Shown in pieces: positions 1 through 5,726 of a stretch of 14,444 bases of DNA. The translations under genes and the position numbers were made by a program. This DNA comes from an uncultured Spirochaetaceae bacterium. GTDB lineage: Bacteria; Spirochaetota; Spirochaetia; Treponematales; UBA12059. Every line of letters starts with the position of its first letter. Position 1 is the stretch's first letter. The notes under the pieces are model-generated. The model saw only the letters and a program-made list of their open reading frames with translations, made no database searches and was not told where the DNA came from. The DNA lies in NCBI GenBank assembly GCA_938004315.1, contig CALKWG010000426.1:1-14444 (forward strand), in the 5' to 3' direction.

Positions 1-1142
1 TCGAAGGTGTTGTAGCGGCAGAAGCGCCTGAGCCAGGCGTAGAGCTCGTCCTTCGTTACCGAATCCCAGCGGGACATGAGCGCCTTAAGTTCGTCGGTAT
101 GGATTTTCCCCAAGCCCGCGCGCTCGGGCGTGTAGAATACGTGCCCGCTCCCGGCCTTCTTAAAGGGCTCCGGCGGCAGCTCGGCCGCGGCGAAGACGGA
201 GAAGACCGACTCGGCGCCCGTATGCGAGAGGACCGCCTCCTTGCGCGTCGCGAGCTCGGCCTGAGCCTTTTCTGGCAGGCCCGAAGCGTCGGCGGCTCGG
301 TACAAGGCCTTTAAGTCGGCCGCCCAGATGAGGCTCCCGTAGCGATAGCTCTCGCCCGAGGCGTCGGTGAGGGTCTTATTACTCGCGTCGACGCGGACGA
401 GCTCGGTCTCGTAGCGTATCTGCCCGCCGCGCCTCGTTATCTCGCCGGCGAGCGACTCGATGAAGGCGCCTACGCCGCCCTTGGGATAGACGTAGTCGCC
501 GTAGAGCGCGAAGTAGCTCAAGGCGAAGAAGACAGGCGTCTTCCTAAAGAAGTGCTGCCCGATGATGTCCTTGAGCGCTTGGTTGGACGAGAGCGCGTCC
601 AGGGCCTCCTCGAATGGCGTGTCCATCTTGGCGATGCGGTACATCGTCCTAAAGAACTTGAAGGTCCAAGCTACGACCGAGGGGGCGAGCGTGAGGACGT
701 TCTTCTTCTTGGCGAAGAGGGGATTGTCCACGCCGTAGAGCACCTTCATGTCGTCGATGACGCTCCGGATCGCGCCGATCAGGGCGTCGACCTCGGCCTC
801 GCTTTCCGGATACAGCCCCTTAAGGAGCTTCGCGTAGTCGGGAAGGCTCTTCTCCCCCTCGATCACGAGCGCTTTATCTTCGATCCCCAAGGTGATGGGG
901 TTGGGCAGGACCTCGAGCGCTAGGCCGAACTCCTTGATGAGCGGCCCCACGAGCCCGGCGTTCACCAGGGCGCGCGCCCCGCCTTCGAAGCGGAAGCCGT
1001 CGCGCCAGAACGAGTTCATAAGCCCGCCGCAGCGCTCGTTCTTCTCGATAAGGAGCACGTCTTTGCCCTTGTGCGCCAGGCTCAGGGCCGCGGTCAGCCC
1101 CGCTAGGCCGCCGCCTACGACGATGAAGCCCTTCTCTATCAT
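1..1142 (-). CDS. FAD-dependent oxidoreductase, phytoene desaturase/retinol saturase-like (3' end outside window)
   Basis: The reading frame is open from an ATG at 1142 to the left edge, giving about 380 residues with no stop, so the C-terminus is missing. The N-terminus (MIEKGFIVVGGGLAGL) holds a Rossmann dinucleotide-binding motif, G10-x-G12-x-x-G15, with an acidic residue (E33) ending the second strand (VLLIEK). A GG doublet and a 'GFRFEGGARAL' stretch follow, as in the NAD(P)/FAD-dependent amine oxidase/phytoene dehydrogenase group (COG1233-like). Members of that group desaturate or saturate isoprenoid chains or oxidise other lipophilic substrates; the substrate here cannot be read from the sequence. 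The start codon overlaps the stop of the upstream dehydrogenase (ATGA), so the two are probably translationally coupled. Family members are usually about 480-550 residues, so roughly 100-150 are beyond the edge. Confidence 0.88.
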   Translation of the reverse strand, partial: MIEKGFIVVGGGLAGLTAALSLAHKGKDVLLIEKNERCGGLMNSFWRDGFRFEGGARALVNAGLVGPLIKEFGLALEVLPNPITLGIEDKALVIEGEKSLPDYAKLLKGLYPESEAEVDALIGAIRSVIDDMKVLYGVDNPLFAKKKNVLTLAPSVVAWTFKFFRTMYRIAKMDTPFEEALDALSSNQALKDIIGQHFFRKTPVFFALSYFALYGDYVYPKGGVGAFIESLAGEITRRGGQIRYETELVRVDASNKTLTDASGESYRYGSLIWAADLKALYRAADASGLPEKAQAELATRKEAVLSHTGAESVFSVFAAAELPPEPFKKAGSGHVFYTPERAGLGKIHTDELKALMSRWDSVTKDELYAWLRRFCRYNTF

Positions 1143-2104
1143 AGCTCGACCCCCTTGCCGCGCAGGAGCGCGACGGTCGTATTCCAGAGCGCGTCCGCCG
1201 CCTCCAGGTCGCGGGCGGGCGGGGTCAGCTCCTCCTCCGTCGTCAAGTGGAAGAACGCATCAGTCTTACCGGCCGAAGCCGGCGCGGCGCCCAGGTAGTA
1301 GAGCGCCTCGGCCGAGACCTCCGGCGAATCGGAGTTCTTGTCGATGACGTTCTTCTTGTACCATTGGTAGAAGGGGCCGTTATTCTTGCCCGATTCCGAG
1401 CGCACCATGCCTGGGTGCATGGAGTTCACGGTTACGCCGAAGGGGATGAGCTCCGCGGCGAAGCGATGCATCGAGAGGAGTTGGGCGATCTTGCCCGCCG
1501 CGTAGCCTTTAATCCCCGAGTATCGCCGCCTCTCCCACTGCAGATCGTCCAGGTCCAGGCCCCAAACGGCGAAGCGGTAGGCCTCCGAGCCCACGAAGAT
1601 GACACGCCCGGCCCGGTCGCGCTTGAGCTTGGGCATGAGCATGGCCGTCATCACGAAGGGCGCCAGGTAATGCAGGGCGAAGTTCGCCTCTAGCCCGTCG
1701 GGCGTCTCGTGGCGCCTCTCCAAGTGGATGCCGGCGTTGTGGATGAGGATGTCTATCGGCCGCTCTAGGGCCGCCAGGTAGGCGCCGGCCCGCCGTATGT
1801 CGGCCAGGACCGACAGGTCGGCTATGCAGTGCTCGACCTCGGCGCCGAATTCGCCCGTCAGTTCCTTCCGGACGCGCTCGGACTTTTCCGCGTTGCGGTT
1901 GATCATGACGATGCGCGCGCCCATGGACGCGTACTTGCAAGCCGTATGGTAGCCTACGCCCGCCGTGGCGCCCGTAATGACCGCCAGGCGGCCGTCGAAG
2001 CGTCCTTCATAGAGCTCCGGCCGTTTTTTCATATTCTTTAACATGGCGGCGACGTTGGACCACTTATACTGCGGCCAGTATCGCCTGATAGCCTGATTCG
2101 GCAT
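1139..2104 (-). CDS. Short-chain dehydrogenase/reductase, retinol dehydrogenase-like
   Basis: This 321-residue classical-type SDR is an NAD(P)-dependent alcohol/carbonyl oxidoreductase. The cofactor motif TGATAGVG is at residues 44-51, NAG at 123-125, the catalytic Ser at 173 (FVGSEAYRF), and the Tyr-x3-Lys pair at Y201/K205 (GYAAGK). Length and layout resemble the retinol dehydrogenase 11-14/WWOX-like branch. I chose the ATG at 2104 because GAGGAG lies 6-7 nt upstream. An alternative ATG at 2161 lies inside the best promoter and adds 19 unconserved-looking residues. The last codon overlaps the start of the FAD oxidoreductase by four bases, so the two likely form one operon and may act on the same lipophilic substrate (inference). 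The substrate is unknown. Confidence 0.9.
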   Translation of the reverse strand: MPNQAIRRYWPQYKWSNVAAMLKNMKKRPELYEGRFDGRLAVITGATAGVGYHTACKYASMGARIVMINRNAEKSERVRKELTGEFGAEVEHCIADLSVLADIRRAGAYLAALERPIDILIHNAGIHLERRHETPDGLEANFALHYLAPFVMTAMLMPKLKRDRAGRVIFVGSEAYRFAVWGLDLDDLQWERRRYSGIKGYAAGKIAQLLSMHRFAAELIPFGVTVNSMHPGMVRSESGKNNGPFYQWYKKNVIDKNSDSPEVSAEALYYLGAAPASAGKTDAFFHLTTEEELTPPARDLEAADALWNTTVALLRGKGVEL

Positions 2105-2107
2105 ACG

Positions 2108-2137
2108 TTGCTCCTCGCTTGGTGCGAGCTCTATAAT
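2108..2137 (+). promoter_or_regulatory. Candidate divergent promoter sharing the same -10 region
   Basis: On the plus strand a perfect TATAAT (2132-2137) overlaps the minus-strand -10 element. A weak -35 (TTGCTC, 2108-2113) lies 18 bases upstream. It would serve the membrane-protein gene at 2212 with a leader of about 70 nt. The -35 is poor, so the call rests mainly on the consensus -10 and the divergent gene arrangement. Confidence 0.4.
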
Positions 2138-2161
2138 ACCCGCGTACCCTCCGTCGGGCAA
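2133..2161 (-). promoter_or_regulatory. Sigma-70-like promoter of the SDR/FAD operon
   Basis: On the minus strand TTGCCC (2156-2161) and TATTAT (2133-2138) are separated by exactly 17 bases. Transcription would start near 2126 and leave a leader of about 20 nt before the SDR start at 2104. The -10 differs from consensus at one position, the -35 at two. Not experimentally supported. Confidence 0.6.
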
Positions 2162-2211
2162 ATCAAAAACGCCGTTGCATTCCGCCCCCGCCCGTGCTCA
2201 AATAGGGACCT

Positions 2212-2811
2212 ATGAAGACCAAGCGCGTTCTCTACCTCTTTCTGGGCCTCATGGCCGTCCTTATCGTCGTCGCGGCGCTCAATAAGGACGCCTTCATGGC
2301 CGCCCTGAACCGGCCGGAACTCTACGGCCACGCCCGCTTCGTCCACATCGCGGCGGCCACGCTCTTCTTCGCCAACGCGGCCGTGGGCATGCTCTGGGAG
2401 CGTCGCGCCCTGGTCTCCGGCAGCAAGACGGCCATCCTGCACACCTACGAGACCGTCGCCTGGCTGGACGCGCGCCTCTCCTCGCCCCTTATCGTGCTCA
2501 GCCTCGTGGCTGGCCTCATCATGGCCTCGGCGGCCGGCGAGATCTGGGAGATCGGCTGGCTGTCCTGGGCCTTCGCCCTCTTCATCTTCTCCGGCGCCTT
2601 CTGGGTGCTGAGCGACATACCCACCCAGTACAAGGTCAAGCGCCTCATGGCCGCCCTCGACCCGGCCGACCCCGCCCTGCCCGACGAGCTCGTCCGCCTT
2701 CTTAAATTACGCTGGTGGATAAGCCTGGCGGGCGTCGCGCCCCTCATCGTCGTCTTCGCCCTCATGGTCTACAAGCCGGCCCTGCCGGCGTTGGCGAGCC
2801 TATTTAGCTAA
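2212..2811 (+). CDS. Small integral membrane protein, DUF2269-like
   Basis: This 199-residue protein has four or five hydrophobic segments: about 6-22, 42-62, 92-108, 117-135 and 170-187. A segment with 'FVHIAAATLFFANAAVG' and a later 'HTYETVAWLDARL' place histidines near or in membrane helices. That, with the length, resembles the DUF2269 group of predicted membrane proteins, whose function is not established. The start ATG has AGGGA just upstream. It is transcribed away from the SDR/FAD pair across a shared promoter region. I am confident it is a real membrane protein, and less sure of the family. Confidence 0.8.
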   Translation: MKTKRVLYLFLGLMAVLIVVAALNKDAFMAALNRPELYGHARFVHIAAATLFFANAAVGMLWERRALVSGSKTAILHTYETVAWLDARLSSPLIVLSLVAGLIMASAAGEIWEIGWLSWAFALFIFSGAFWVLSDIPTQYKVKRLMAALDPADPALPDELVRLLKLRWWISLAGVAPLIVVFALMVYKPALPALASLFS

Positions 2812-2832
2812 GGGCGGTTAAAAGGTCGGGGG

Positions 2833-2982
2833 GCGCCACGCGTCGCGTGCGCAGGCCGCGGCGATTGAGACGCGCCCCAAGCTTGCTTGGGGACCCCCCT
2901 GGGCCGAGCCTCCTCGCGCGGCTCCCGGCCTAGGCCGTCCGCCGCGCTCCGGGGTCTCGGCCCTCCCCCGGGGGCGGGAGGG
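2833..2982. repeat. Cluster of four inverted repeats in a GC-rich 300-bp intergenic region
   Basis: The stretch 2812-3111 has no convincing gene. It holds consecutive stem-forming repeats. CACGC/GCGTG (2837-2841/2845-2849) extends outward as GCG/CGC. CCCCAAGC/GCTTGGGG lies at 2875-2882/2885-2892. A large nested hairpin has GGGCCGAG/CTCGGCCC (2901-2908/2956-2963) outside GCGCGG/CCGCGC (2916-2921/2942-2947) and a GGCC-TA-GGCC apex (2927-2936). CCCTCCC/GGGAGGG (2961-2967/2976-2982) overlaps the end of that hairpin. It could be a REP/BIME-like element, a structured RNA or a terminator cluster after the gene ending at 2811. No U-tract is seen. Confidence 0.55.
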
Positions 2983-3048
2983 GAGGGCGGCGGCGCTTAG
3001 CTATGGCTCGACGCGCCTTGACGGTTGCCTGTAAGATTGCCATGGGAC

Positions 3049-3062
3049 CGATACTCGTATCG
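3049..3062. repeat. Short perfect inverted repeat upstream of vsr
   Basis: CGATAC-TC-GTATCG is a 6-bp-arm palindrome with a 2-bp spacer, 50 bp upstream of the chosen vsr start and near a weak TTGCCT (3025-3030)/GATACT (3050-3055) promoter-like pair. It could be an operator, but palindromes this short also arise by chance. Confidence 0.25.
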
Positions 3063-3111
3063 CCCGCCTAGGCGGCGCAAGCGGCGGGGCCGATCGCGGC
3101 GTAAGGCGGCC

Positions 3112-3765
3112 ATGGACCGTAAGCTTTCCCGCGCGAGTCCTGCCCGCTCCCGGACCATGGCCGCTTGCCGGTCGCGCGATACCGGGCCGGAGCTCGTCCT
3201 GCGCGGCCTCCTCGACCGTCTCGGCATCGGATACGCGGCCTATGCGGCCGGGCTACCCGGTACTCCCGACCTCGTCGTCCCGGGCCTGGGCTTCGCCGTG
3301 TTCGTCCACGGCTGCTTTTGGCACGCGCATCGGCCCTGCGCGAAGTACTTGCCGCCCTTGTCGAACCGGGCCTATTGGAGGGGCAAGGCGCGCGCCAACG
3401 CGGCTAGGGACGGCCGCGCCCTAGGCGGCTTACGGTCCTTGGGCTGGAGGCCTTTGGTCGTATGGGAATGCAGGATGGCGGAGCGGGATGCGCTCTATGC
3501 GTCCTTGGCCCCGCTCCTCAGGGCCGCGGGGGTCGAAGGGGCGCCTTCGCCCCTCGCGGCCGCCGTCGCGTCGGCGCGTTTTATCCTCCGTTCCGCCGCG
3601 GCCCAGCTGCGTCGCCGGGCGCGCAGGGCTTTTCGCAGGGCCGCCGCGGCTATGCGGGCCTTACGTCCGCGCCTGAAGTCCTCTCCGTCCTCCCCGTTCA
3701 TCGACCCGGGCGCGGAGCTTCGGGCCGATGAATATCCCGCCCCGGACCTCCCGCCTTCTCGTTGA
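3112..3765 (+). CDS. vsr: Very short patch repair (Vsr) DNA mismatch endonuclease with Arg-rich C-terminal tail
   Basis: Vsr nicks DNA 5' of the T in T:G mismatches that arise by deamination of 5-methylcytosine. All key positions known from E. coli Vsr can be aligned: E27 (TGPEL), catalytic D53 (LPGTPDLV), H66 and H71 (VHGCFWH), and zinc-site residues C68, H73, C76 and C120 (VVWEC). The enzyme therefore looks intact. The ATG at 3112 gives the family-typical 'RSRTMAACRSRDTGPE' N-terminus and has AAGG about 7 nt upstream. Vsr proteins usually end near 135-155 residues. This one has 217, with an Arg/Ala-rich low-complexity tail of about 75 residues that may be readthrough extension in GC-rich DNA. 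No cytosine methyltransferase lies beside it, which is unusual for the family. Confidence 0.93.
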   Translation: MDRKLSRASPARSRTMAACRSRDTGPELVLRGLLDRLGIGYAAYAAGLPGTPDLVVPGLGFAVFVHGCFWHAHRPCAKYLPPLSNRAYWRGKARANAARDGRALGGLRSLGWRPLVVWECRMAERDALYASLAPLLRAAGVEGAPSPLAAAVASARFILRSAAAQLRRRARRAFRRAAAAMRALRPRLKSSPSSPFIDPGAELRADEYPAPDLPPSR

Positions 3766-3797
3766 CGCGGCTCCATCGCGGGCCTAAGCTTGGGCGT

Positions 3798-4496
3798 ATG
3801 AAAGCCTCACGCGTCTTCGGCGTCTCCTTGGCCGGCCTCGTCGCCGCGCTCGCGCTCGTCATTATCGCCCTCGTCGCCTTGCCTTACGGCGAGGCGAAGG
3901 CCTTCCCTCTAGAGGGCTGGGAGCCGCTACGGGACGACGGGCTGGCGCGCGCCCATCTGCCGGGGCTGCGTTCGCCGGCGGCCTACGGCGCGCCGATCGC
4001 GGTCAAGTATCGGGCGGCCAGGCGGTCGGACGGGAGCGTCTTTATAGGCTATCACTTTATCTGGGAGCGGGAGGAGAACCCGGCGCCGGGACCGGGGCCG
4101 GCCTTGAGCCGCGCGCTCTATACCGGCGGCTTATCGCTACAGCGCCTCATGTTCGGCAAGGGCGACGTCGAGCTCGTGATCGTCGAGCTGGAGGCCGACG
4201 GCCGCGCCCGGGCCTTCTCCTACGAGGAGGCGGCCGGCTATGACCCCTCGTCCTTCGCGGTGACGCACGCGCCCGCCCGACGCGAGCTGGCGCCCGGGGA
4301 ACGGGCGCTCCTCGAAGTTATGTCGTGGAATCACCTCTTCAGGGCGCTGCCTACCGGCTCGCCCGTTGATACCGATCCGCCGCTGTCGTATTTCGAGGAG
4401 GAGGCCTGGCGGGCCTACGGCATGCATAAGGCTCGCCCGAGCTTCCTGCGCCGCGACCGAGCCTTGGCGCCATGGGAGCTTAAGCCCGCGCCGTAG
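3798..4496 (+). CDS. Membrane-anchored or secreted protein of unknown function
   Basis: The product is 232 residues. The first 30 or so (MKASRVFGV, then a long Leu/Ala/Val stretch) form a signal anchor or uncleaved signal peptide, so the rest should lie outside the cytoplasmic membrane. The body has aromatic and charged clusters (GYHFIWEREENP, VMSWNHLFRALP, YFEEEAWRAYG) but no motif I recognise. The ATG at 3798 was chosen over an in-frame TTG at 3762 because the hydrophobic segment then starts after a short basic N-terminus. It follows vsr by 32 nt on the same strand and converges on the Rpn gene, so it may share a transcript with vsr. No function is proposed. Confidence 0.75.
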   Translation: MKASRVFGVSLAGLVAALALVIIALVALPYGEAKAFPLEGWEPLRDDGLARAHLPGLRSPAAYGAPIAVKYRAARRSDGSVFIGYHFIWEREENPAPGPGPALSRALYTGGLSLQRLMFGKGDVELVIVELEADGRARAFSYEEAAGYDPSSFAVTHAPARRELAPGERALLEVMSWNHLFRALPTGSPVDTDPPLSYFEEEAWRAYGMHKARPSFLRRDRALAPWELKPAP

Positions 4497-4530
4497 GACT
4501 TGAGAGCAGCCTAGGGTATGGCTTCCTACG
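4492..4530. terminator. Candidate bidirectional terminator between convergent genes
   Basis: CGTAGGA (4492-4498) pairs with TCCTACG (4524-4530), and AGCC/GGCT (4508-4511/4520-4523) can stack inside with a 9-nt bulge. The two convergent stop codons fall within the arms. There is no U-tract on either strand, so support is weak. Confidence 0.3.
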
Positions 4531-4744
4531 CCTCCTCGACGAGTTTGCGGAGATTCTCAACGCTCAGCTCAAAGAGCTCGGCGACGGCCTCGGGGCTTTG
4601 GCCCCTGGCTAGGAGCTTGCGGGCGCTTTTAGCGATCCGCTCGTCTGATTCGCGTTTACCTTCGAGCTTCCCTTCGAGCTTCCCTTCGAGCTTCCCTTCG
4701 GCGAAGACCTTTTTGCGCCAGATTCTGAAGTTTTCCTCCAACAT
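4526..4744 (-). CDS. Candidate internally initiated C-terminal Rpn fragment (RpnS-like small protein)
   Basis: Inside the Rpn gene, an in-frame ATG at 4744 is preceded by GAGGAGG (4753-4759) with an 8-nt spacer, as good a ribosome-binding site as most gene starts in this window. It would yield a 72-residue protein (MLEENFRIWRKK, the EGKL repeats, then the C-terminal helices) identical to the end of the full-length protein. Some E. coli rpn genes are reported to express such a C-terminal small protein that inhibits the full nuclease. By analogy this could be an intragenic antitoxin. The SD-like sequence also encodes Glu-Glu-Asp, so coincidence is possible. Confidence 0.45.
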   Translation of the reverse strand: MLEENFRIWRKKVFAEGKLEGKLEGKLEGKRESDERIAKSARKLLARGQSPEAVAELFELSVENLRKLVEEA

Positions 4745-5449
4745 GGATCGGTCCTCCTCGCTGCGTAGGTCGATGGCGTCGCTTGGTACCAGCTCGGTTG
4801 CCACTTGCCGTAGGTAGTCGTTCAGCCAGCGGCTGAAGAGACGCACGGCCTCGGCGTCCTCGGATTTAACTATATCAAAGAAGCGCTCTATGCTCAACGC
4901 AAGCTCCTCCGGGGAGAGGTTCTCCGCGAGGAAGAGTAGGCCCACGAGGTTGCGCATCTTAAGGAGCGTCGCCTTTGAAAAATACCGCTCCTCGATGAGG
5001 TAATACGTGAAGTTGGGCACATATTTTGGCGGTATGCTTGGCTCGATGAGCTTTGTTAACTCGAGCGAGGCGGTCCAGCGGGCGCGGCCGTTGTAGAGCA
5101 CGAGGGGAAAGACGGCCGGGTAGCGGGTGCCTTGTGGTGGACGGCCGAGGCTTTCATAGAGTTCGGCTATGTAGCGAAAGAGCCGTAAGGGCATACGCTG
5201 GTCGACGGTGCTTTGAAACTCGATCAGGATGAACAGATAGAGCTCACGATCGCGGAAGCGCAGCTTCCAGATAACGTCGCTCTCGCGCCTAGCGTAGGCT
5301 TCGGTAACGAATTTAGTCTTGACCGGCTCCATGGCTGTGAAGTCGAGCTCTTTCGCGAAGTCTTCATGCACGAAGTGTTCAAGGAGCCTTTGAACGAAGA
5401 TCGGGTGGGAGAAGAGCTCGGCGTATCTGGCGTCGCTGTGGCGTTTCAT
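4526..5449 (-). CDS. Rpn-family PD-(D/E)XK nuclease (recombination-promoting nuclease/putative transposase)
   Basis: This 307-residue protein belongs to the Rpn/COG5464 family, DNA endonucleases linked to recombination and, more recently, phage defence. The nuclease core has D58 (ESDVIWKLRFRD) and E77-x-Q79 (LYLFILIEFQST), the D...ExQ form of the PD-(D/E)XK site. The helical middle carries the family-typical 'LVLYNGRARW'. The C-terminus has four EGK(L/R) units at about 251-266, then a helical domain ending ENLRKLVEEA. The ATG at 5449 has GGAGG 6-7 nt upstream; a longer version starting at 5500 lacks this. The gene is visibly less GC-rich than its neighbours, with AT-rich codons such as AAA, TAT and TTT, which suggests acquisition by transfer. 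See the internal start at 4744. Confidence 0.9.
   Translation of the reverse strand: MKRHSDARYAELFSHPIFVQRLLEHFVHEDFAKELDFTAMEPVKTKFVTEAYARRESDVIWKLRFRDRELYLFILIEFQSTVDQRMPLRLFRYIAELYESLGRPPQGTRYPAVFPLVLYNGRARWTASLELTKLIEPSIPPKYVPNFTYYLIEERYFSKATLLKMRNLVGLLFLAENLSPEELALSIERFFDIVKSEDAEAVRLFSRWLNDYLRQVATELVPSDAIDLRSEEDRSMLEENFRIWRKKVFAEGKLEGKLEGKLEGKRESDERIAKSARKLLARGQSPEAVAELFELSVENLRKLVEEA
4661..4696 (-). repeat. Three perfect 12-bp tandem repeats in the Rpn gene
   Basis: TTCGAGCTTCCC on the plus strand occurs three times head to tail, flanked by a degenerate copy. On the coding strand each unit encodes Glu-Gly-Lys-Leu. Because the unit is a multiple of three, gain or loss of copies changes linker length without shifting frame. 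Confidence 0.9.
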
Positions 5450-5522
5450 GCGCGGCCTCCATGGTATGGAGTACGCTCGGATGCTGGCTCCCGCTTGCAC
5501 CGCGCAGGCGGCTTGGGCGGGC

Positions 5523-5726
5523 TTAGCCGCGCTCGCAGCTCTCGAGGAGGCGCAGGGTGGGGAGCTCGAGGCTCTTGAAGACCCAGGCGCCGGAGAGCTC
5601 GATGCGCAGGACCTCGCCTTCGAAGCGCATGCTCTTACCCACGTAGACTTCGACCTCGTCCTGCCTTAAGGCCTCGAGGCCGGCGGCTTCCTTGGGTTTG
5701 GCGTAGCTGAACTCGGGCAGGGGCAT
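5523..5726 (-). CDS. Small hypothetical protein overlapping the diguanylate cyclase end
   Basis: The ORF encodes 67 residues beginning MPLPEFSYAKPKEAAGL. Its composition is balanced (alternating charged and hydrophobic residues, EVEVYVGKSMRFEGEV then WVFKSLELPTLRLLE), unlike the Arg/Pro/Ala-rich shadow frames around it. It overlaps the last 61 bp of the diguanylate cyclase gene in another frame. The cyclase tail in the overlap is low-complexity Pro/Ala, so the small ORF may be the older frame there. No good ribosome-binding site precedes the ATG; expression could depend on coupling to the upstream gene. I recognise no family. Confidence 0.45.
   Translation of the reverse strand: MPLPEFSYAKPKEAAGLEALRQDEVEVYVGKSMRFEGEVLRIELSGAWVFKSLELPTLRLLESCERG

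Noticed and set aside
99..1347. Plus-strand open frames over the first 1.3 kb
   Set aside because: They are antisense to the FAD oxidoreductase and SDR, are rich in Arg/Pro/Gly and lack recognisable motifs; the minus-strand frames carry clear Rossmann and catalytic motifs.
2104..2161. Longer SDR start at 2161
   Set aside because: It lies within the promoter elements and lacks an SD; the 2104 start has GAGGAG at good spacing and begins family-like sequence.
3523..3765. Frameshift at the end of vsr
   Set aside because: The Vsr domain ends naturally near residue 140 and no other frame continues a homologous domain; the tail is better explained as low-complexity extension.
3762..3797. TTG start for the membrane-anchored gene, overlapping the vsr stop
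   Set aside because: It would add a 12-residue basic extension and use a rare start; the ATG at 3798 gives a standard signal-anchor N-terminus. Not excluded.
4661..4696. Short tandem repeats as a CRISPR-like array
   Set aside because: Units are 12 bp, contiguous with no spacers and in frame within a coding gene.
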